Assembly: GCF_011601265.1 (NCBI RefSeq)
Contig: NZ_JAAOLX010000009.1
Coordinates: forward strand, 62,001-126,000
DNA from: Iodobacter violaceini
Lineage (GTDB): Bacteria > Pseudomonadota > Gammaproteobacteria > Burkholderiales > Chitinibacteraceae
Reading direction: 5' to 3'
DNA: 64,000 nucleotides
The notes under the pieces were generated by a model. It was not told where the DNA came from. It saw only the letters and a program-made list of their open reading frames with translations, and did not search any database. The position numbers and the translations under genes were made by a program. This document shows positions 60,206 to 64,000 of the stretch, piece after piece (position 1 is the stretch's first letter; every line of letters begins with the position of its first letter).

Positions 60206-61219
60206 TTAACCCGCTTCACCAAAGACACCACCGCGTACCAAGGTGGCGATCACATAATGCTGCTGCTCTGCAGCAGGCACTTCGCCTTTGATAATCCACG
60301 CATCTAATAGATTGTAAAAATCCTTTTTAACTCTTGGCTGGCGATAGGCTTTGCCACGACTAGTCACCGAGCCGTAGGGCTCTACCGCAATTGGGCCTAA
60401 TTCTTCTGAATCAGGGTACCAGGTATCAATAGTGCGTAAGGCATTGCCAATTTTCTGCGAATGCATGGCCGCCACTTCATTCACTTTATAAAGATATTTG
60501 CTTTTAGTGCTATCGCGCCCTCCATCTAAAACCAGCTCTTGTGATGGAAATACTTCTTGGCCCGCGCCAAGGCGTACAAAGCCTTCTACTTGTAAAAATG
60601 CAAATGACTGGCCCATTAGCCCAAGGCGAATCACTTCAGCCAATTCGGCTAAATCGCCAGTTGGCTGAGTAAACTCACGTAAATTAAAATCCTGGCTATT
60701 AAATACCCAAGTGGTTTTTTTATTGTCAGCTTGATGCGTTACCCGCACTTCAACCGATTCTGCACCCACCCGATTGCGCCACAAGAAACGGCCATTGGCG
60801 ATATTTTCTGCATAGCGCGCGGCCAGCTCGGTAAATTGGTGCTCGGCAATATAGGCATTAATCTTTTTAGCCAGCTCGGCTTGATATTCCTGATCATTAC
60901 ACGCCGATGGCAAAACCAAATTACCCAATACACGCAGGGTAAAGCTCACTTTTAAGGTGTCTGCATCAAAAGGCAATGCAGCCATATCAACGCGCTGTAA
61001 ATTAGCTTTTTGAATCTCGGCATCTAATTTAGCAGGATCGCTGGCCACAGCATTTTTAAGCCGGTTAGATATCGTGCCACGCACATCTTTGCTTAGAATT
61101 GCCAATGCAGGCCACTGCCCACTTATTGCCCGCTCTTCCCATTTGCCCGCGTGCATTACCGCATCAGAATTAGATAACTTGCGCTCAAATGCCAATACAG
61201 AAGCTGTTTTAATTGCCAT
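60206..61219 (-). CDS. cas7f: Cas7f (Csy3) Cascade backbone
   Basis: 337 residues, closely resembling Pseudomonas Csy3 throughout. Seen: [127 protein letters not shown] and [20 protein letters not shown]. Six copies coat the spacer part of the crRNA in the interference complex. AAGGAAAAT precedes the ATG; 12 bp separates it from cas5f. Confidence 0.97.
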   Translation of the reverse strand: MAIKTASVLAFERKLSNSDAVMHAGKWEERAISGQWPALAILSKDVRGTISNRLKNAVASDPAKLDAEIQKANLQRVDMAALPFDADTLKVSFTLRVLGNLVLPSACNDQEYQAELAKKINAYIAEHQFTELAARYAENIANGRFLWRNRVGAESVEVRVTHQADNKKTTWVFNSQDFNLREFTQPTGDLAELAEVIRLGLMGQSFAFLQVEGFVRLGAGQEVFPSQELVLDGGRDSTKSKYLYKVNEVAAMHSQKIGNALRTIDTWYPDSEELGPIAVEPYGSVTSRGKAYRQPRVKKDFYNLLDAWIIKGEVPAAEQQHYVIATLVRGGVFGEAG

Positions 61220-61231
61220 GGTCTATTTTCC

Positions 61232-62197
61232 TTATTGAGTTGATTTCGCAGGTTGATATAGGTTTTTGCATAGATAGGCTTCATCGGTACATTGATAACG
61301 CCAAATCAGTGATTCAATTTCATGAATACGGTGCGGGCTAATCCATTGCCCTATCGAATAGGCTGATTCAACAAAACGAAATGGCGTATTGGCATCCCTT
61401 GCACTTGCCACTTCGCCTTGAGCATAGAGCGGTGAAATTGCGTGATAGCCCATGCTAATTGGCACTAAATACCCAGAAGCAGGCTTAGGTATGCGTTGCC
61501 AGGAGGCTTTGCTTTCCTCATTTGGATTATCTTCTGTGCTAATGGCTTGGTATTTCAGTGCAGAAAAATCCAACCATGCATCAATTAAATCGGCATCTGG
61601 ATTGCTCGCTTGCAAAGCCTGATGGTGGGCTTGCAATACATCAGGCCGATTAACCAAAGCAAAGCCAGGCAATAATCTTAATAATTGTTTGCGATTAAAT
61701 TGGTCGCGCTTTTCAATATCTTGAGGAATTTCAGCAAACTGTACTTGTTTAATGCTTTGAATTGTTCCTCCAGCCAATCTTTGCATCAGCACTTTTTGAG
61801 TAAGATATTGCTCTAGCCAGGCAATATCGCCCTTCGTGCTGCCCGTATCAAAATCAAAATCGTAGCTGGTGAAATCGCATTCAATCAGTAAAGAAACATC
61901 CATACTCATGCGGGCTTCTTCGTTAAAAGCGGCCGTTTTAGCTTCTTTGGTCAATGGATTACGCGTCAATGCAAATACATAATCACCCCAGCCTGCGGGT
62001 TGATAAGCCTGCACCGCATGCTGATGGCAAATCACTGCGCAGCCACCCAAAACTAAGCCATGATCTTTTTGCAAAGTTCTGGATAGCGCATGGGTAAAAC
62101 CCAAAAAATTGCTAATCGCGGGGAAACCATAAGTAAGGCCTGCAATGGCATTGGCATTTTTTACGGATAAATGGTGCAATATAATGAGTGATTTCAT
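61232..62197 (-). CDS. cas5f: Cas5f (Csy2)
   Basis: 321 residues. Caps the 5' handle of the crRNA together with Cas8f. Characteristic: IILHHLSVKNANAIAGLTYGFPAISNFLGFTHAL, GCAVICHQHAVQAY, FALTRNPLTKEAKTAAFNEEARMSMDVSLLIEC. The ATG overlaps the cas8f stop codon by one base (TAATG), with AGGAGG upstream inside cas8f, so translation is probably coupled. Confidence 0.96.
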   Translation of the reverse strand: MKSLIILHHLSVKNANAIAGLTYGFPAISNFLGFTHALSRTLQKDHGLVLGGCAVICHQHAVQAYQPAGWGDYVFALTRNPLTKEAKTAAFNEEARMSMDVSLLIECDFTSYDFDFDTGSTKGDIAWLEQYLTQKVLMQRLAGGTIQSIKQVQFAEIPQDIEKRDQFNRKQLLRLLPGFALVNRPDVLQAHHQALQASNPDADLIDAWLDFSALKYQAISTEDNPNEESKASWQRIPKPASGYLVPISMGYHAISPLYAQGEVASARDANTPFRFVESAYSIGQWISPHRIHEIESLIWRYQCTDEAYLCKNLYQPAKSTQ

Positions 62198-63519
62198 TAG
62201 GCTATTTCCTCCTGACCAACACCCAAATCAAAACGCAAACGAACCAGTTTTTCTTCTAAGGTTTTAGACCAAACCTTATGCTCTACATCTTTCATCAATA
62301 ATTTGTCATCCATCAGCTTAAAATTAAGCCAGCTGGCAAATTGATTGGCGACATCGCTTTGCCAATCCTTAGCTGCGTAATCGGCCTTAAAAGCCGCATC
62401 CCACTGCCCGCGCCAAGGGTCCAGCCATAATTGCTCGGCTTTACTTAATTGAGATAAAGCGCTCCAGCAGCGGAATTCTTCCTGCTCACCCAATTGCTGA
62501 ATTTCTGCGGCAAATTGCAATAGTGATTCAATCAAATCATCCACAAACGCGGCCCGCCGATCACGGCGAGGCTTGGTGCTATCCAGCTCTTTAATACTTA
62601 ATAAATATTCTTTGAATACTCTTGAAATACGGCGAGTGCGCCAACTATATTCACGCCAAAATGCATCTTTTTTATCTGCAGGCGGCTTCGCTTTTTTATC
62701 CCAAACAGGCGGGCGGCAAGAAAGTAAAAATGCTTGTCCACGGCGGCCACTGTTAAGCAAACTAATATTTTGAGGCTTAGTTCCTCCGTAAGTTTGCACA
62801 GCCACATTGAGATAATCGACTGTAATTTGCTCGCTAAATTTCTCTTCCCGTTTAAGCTTACGTACCGCCTTAGCATCTTCCGAATAACGGCTGGCAACGA
62901 TCCGCTCATGTAATGCTTGAGCAAGGGCAGACGAAAATAGCGGGCTAATCAGGTGATAGCTATCGCTGGCTACAGGAAAATAAAGCTGCTTAGCCAGTGC
63001 ATGCGATCGCAATTCTTTTACCGATAAAGCCAACTTAAAACCTTGTAACCACTCGGCCAGTTGGGCTTCGTCAGAGGTAAAAGGCTGTAAGGAAGACACA
63101 TCATCTTGTGCAAGCTGATTGGCTAAAGTAACACCACCCACGGCCAGCTGCAGTAAGCCTGCTACATCTAAAGCCGCCGCATTCCCCACCACATCAATGG
63201 CTGGGGCTTGCAGGGTAGCAGTGCAAAGATAGGGCCATGCTTGCTTGGAGTCTGCAATATAAACGCTACTGCCCTTGGCATCGCTATGGGTAAATTTGGG
63301 TGGGTGAGTCGCAAAACTTATTTGCTTTGCACGAATAGCTGCATCCGAAAGCCATGCATTCACGCCGTATTTAGCTGCCTCATCCAAGCGCTGCTTGGCC
63401 AGATTCTCCACCTGCTCTGGCGACTCTTTTTTCTGAGCATCTTTATCAAGCTTCTCCAGGCGAGTATCAGCTCGCCCCTGGATGTAGTTTTTTATGAGGT
63501 CAGACATGGTGTTATTCAT
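62197..63519 (-). CDS. cas8f: Cas8f (Csy1) large subunit
   Basis: About 440 residues. Large subunit of the I-F complex that recognises the PAM and contacts the crRNA 5' handle. Seen: LIKNYIQGRADTRLEKLDKD, AAKYGVNAWLSDAAIRAKQISFATHPPKFTHSDAKGSS, VGNAAALDVAGLLQL, and YLNVAVQTYGGTKPQNISLLNSGRRGQAFLLSCRPP. The ATG at 63519 has GGAGGGAGT just upstream; a TTG four codons earlier is in frame but lies within that ribosome site. Confidence 0.95.
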   Translation of the reverse strand: MNNTMSDLIKNYIQGRADTRLEKLDKDAQKKESPEQVENLAKQRLDEAAKYGVNAWLSDAAIRAKQISFATHPPKFTHSDAKGSSVYIADSKQAWPYLCTATLQAPAIDVVGNAAALDVAGLLQLAVGGVTLANQLAQDDVSSLQPFTSDEAQLAEWLQGFKLALSVKELRSHALAKQLYFPVASDSYHLISPLFSSALAQALHERIVASRYSEDAKAVRKLKREEKFSEQITVDYLNVAVQTYGGTKPQNISLLNSGRRGQAFLLSCRPPVWDKKAKPPADKKDAFWREYSWRTRRISRVFKEYLLSIKELDSTKPRRDRRAAFVDDLIESLLQFAAEIQQLGEQEEFRCWSALSQLSKAEQLWLDPWRGQWDAAFKADYAAKDWQSDVANQFASWLNFKLMDDKLLMKDVEHKVWSKTLEEKLVRLRFDLGVGQEEIA

Positions 63520-63601
63520 ACTCCCTCCCAATATTTTTAATTCTTACATTATGCTTGTTATTTAATTCAATTAATACAAAGATTTACTAAGATATTTCTG
63601 A

Positions 63602-64000
63602 CTACCTCAGTTCACCATGCACCCCAAACCACTCTTGATACAGCCACTTTTCTTCCGTCACCCGCAGGCGGATTTCAGCAAATTTTTGGCTGGTTTCCGC
63701 TAAACCCAAATTCAGCTGCTCTGCTAATTCTTCAATTAAAGCGCTGGCGTTATGACTCATCCACGGTTGCACGCCTGCCCCAAGTGACACTTCATAGCGA
63801 TGAAAGCGGCTGCTATCGACCAAGCCTTGCTCGCCTGATTCAACCACTAAATAAAACTGCGCCGCCTCTCCTTCTTCTTCCAGATAAAGTAAAAAAACGT
63901 CATCTTTAGCAGATAGGCGAAATGGCGTTTGCCTTTGCAGCTCAAAACACCAACTTGCAGAATGTCCCCACCAAAGTGCGGCATGAATGGCGACTTTTGC
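63602..64000 (-). CDS. cas3: Cas3 (Cas2-3 fusion, type I-F), C-terminal end only
   Basis: The minus-strand frame is open from the stop at 63602 to the window edge, giving 132 residues that start AKVAIHAALWWGHSASW and include ELQRQTPFRLSAKDD, FHRYEVSLGAGVQPWMSH, RLRVTEEKWLYQEWFGVHG and the end ELR. This matches the C-terminal part of I-F Cas3; the Cas2 fusion, HD nuclease and helicase motifs would lie beyond the window and cannot be checked. It precedes cas8f by about 80 bp in the standard I-F order, so cas1 is expected further out. Confidence 0.88.
   Translation of the reverse strand, partial: AKVAIHAALWWGHSASWCFELQRQTPFRLSAKDDVFLLYLEEEGEAAQFYLVVESGEQGLVDSSRFHRYEVSLGAGVQPWMSHNASALIEELAEQLNLGLAETSQKFAEIRLRVTEEKWLYQEWFGVHGELR

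Overview
The window reads as chromosome of a Gram-negative betaproteobacterium, most likely Neisseriales (Chromobacteriaceae/Chitinibacteraceae-like, for example an Iodobacter relative). The reasons are the edd-eda / zwf-pgl-hexR-pgi arrangement, the Neisseria-type aceE-aceF-lpdA operon whose E3 carries its own lipoyl domain, tandem neisserial-type porins, and a secreted chitin-active LPMO. This placement comes from protein resemblance only; no rRNA is present.

Layout. 1-3.2 kb (minus): nadC (3' cut by the window edge), a phosphomannomutase/phosphoglucomutase and a YheT-type hydrolase, in an apparent operon. 3.3-7.5 kb: ABC-F protein YbiT, a PilZ-like protein, tRNA-Ser(UGA). 7.6-10.1 kb: two paralogous porins, with tandem 21-bp-phased TGCAAYAT motifs upstream of the first. 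11-26.4 kb: a central carbon block. gapA, eda and edd are on minus; zwf, pgl, hexR, pgi, aceE, aceF and lpdA are on plus. Two HexR-like operators lie in the edd/zwf divergent promoter region. Together these genes take glucose-6-phosphate through the Entner-Doudoroff route to acetyl-CoA.

26.7-36.7 kb (plus): a signalling trio. It comprises a 1621-residue soluble hybrid kinase ending in a second receiver and an intact EAL domain, a response regulator with an unrecognised C-terminal half, and a membrane hybrid kinase whose middle PAS domain carries a LOV-like cysteine signature. 36.7-41.5 kb: exported glutathione-peroxidase-like protein, AA10 LPMO with a long Pro-Thr-Val linker, ahpF and ahpC. 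41.5-56.4 kb: mixed housekeeping genes (TMEM175-like channel, YkgJ-like protein, Pat-type protein acetyltransferase, ppa, frmA/fghA formaldehyde detoxification with a LysR regulator, yciH, tRNA-Tyr, tonB, ferric reductase-like protein, DUF1294). These are interspersed with four copies of a ~250-bp hairpin-rich dispersed repeat, other short repeats, and two orphan genes.

56.6-64 kb: a complete-looking type I-F CRISPR array (49 repeats of 28 bp, 48 spacers of exactly 32 bp), a leader with an IHF consensus match, and cas6f, cas7f, cas5f, cas8f and the C-terminal end of cas3 on the minus strand. The cas3 gene runs off the window, so cas1 would be expected just beyond.

The observations most worth follow-up are the LOV-like kinase / EAL phosphorelay, the hairpin repeat family with compensatory stem changes, and the phased porin operators.
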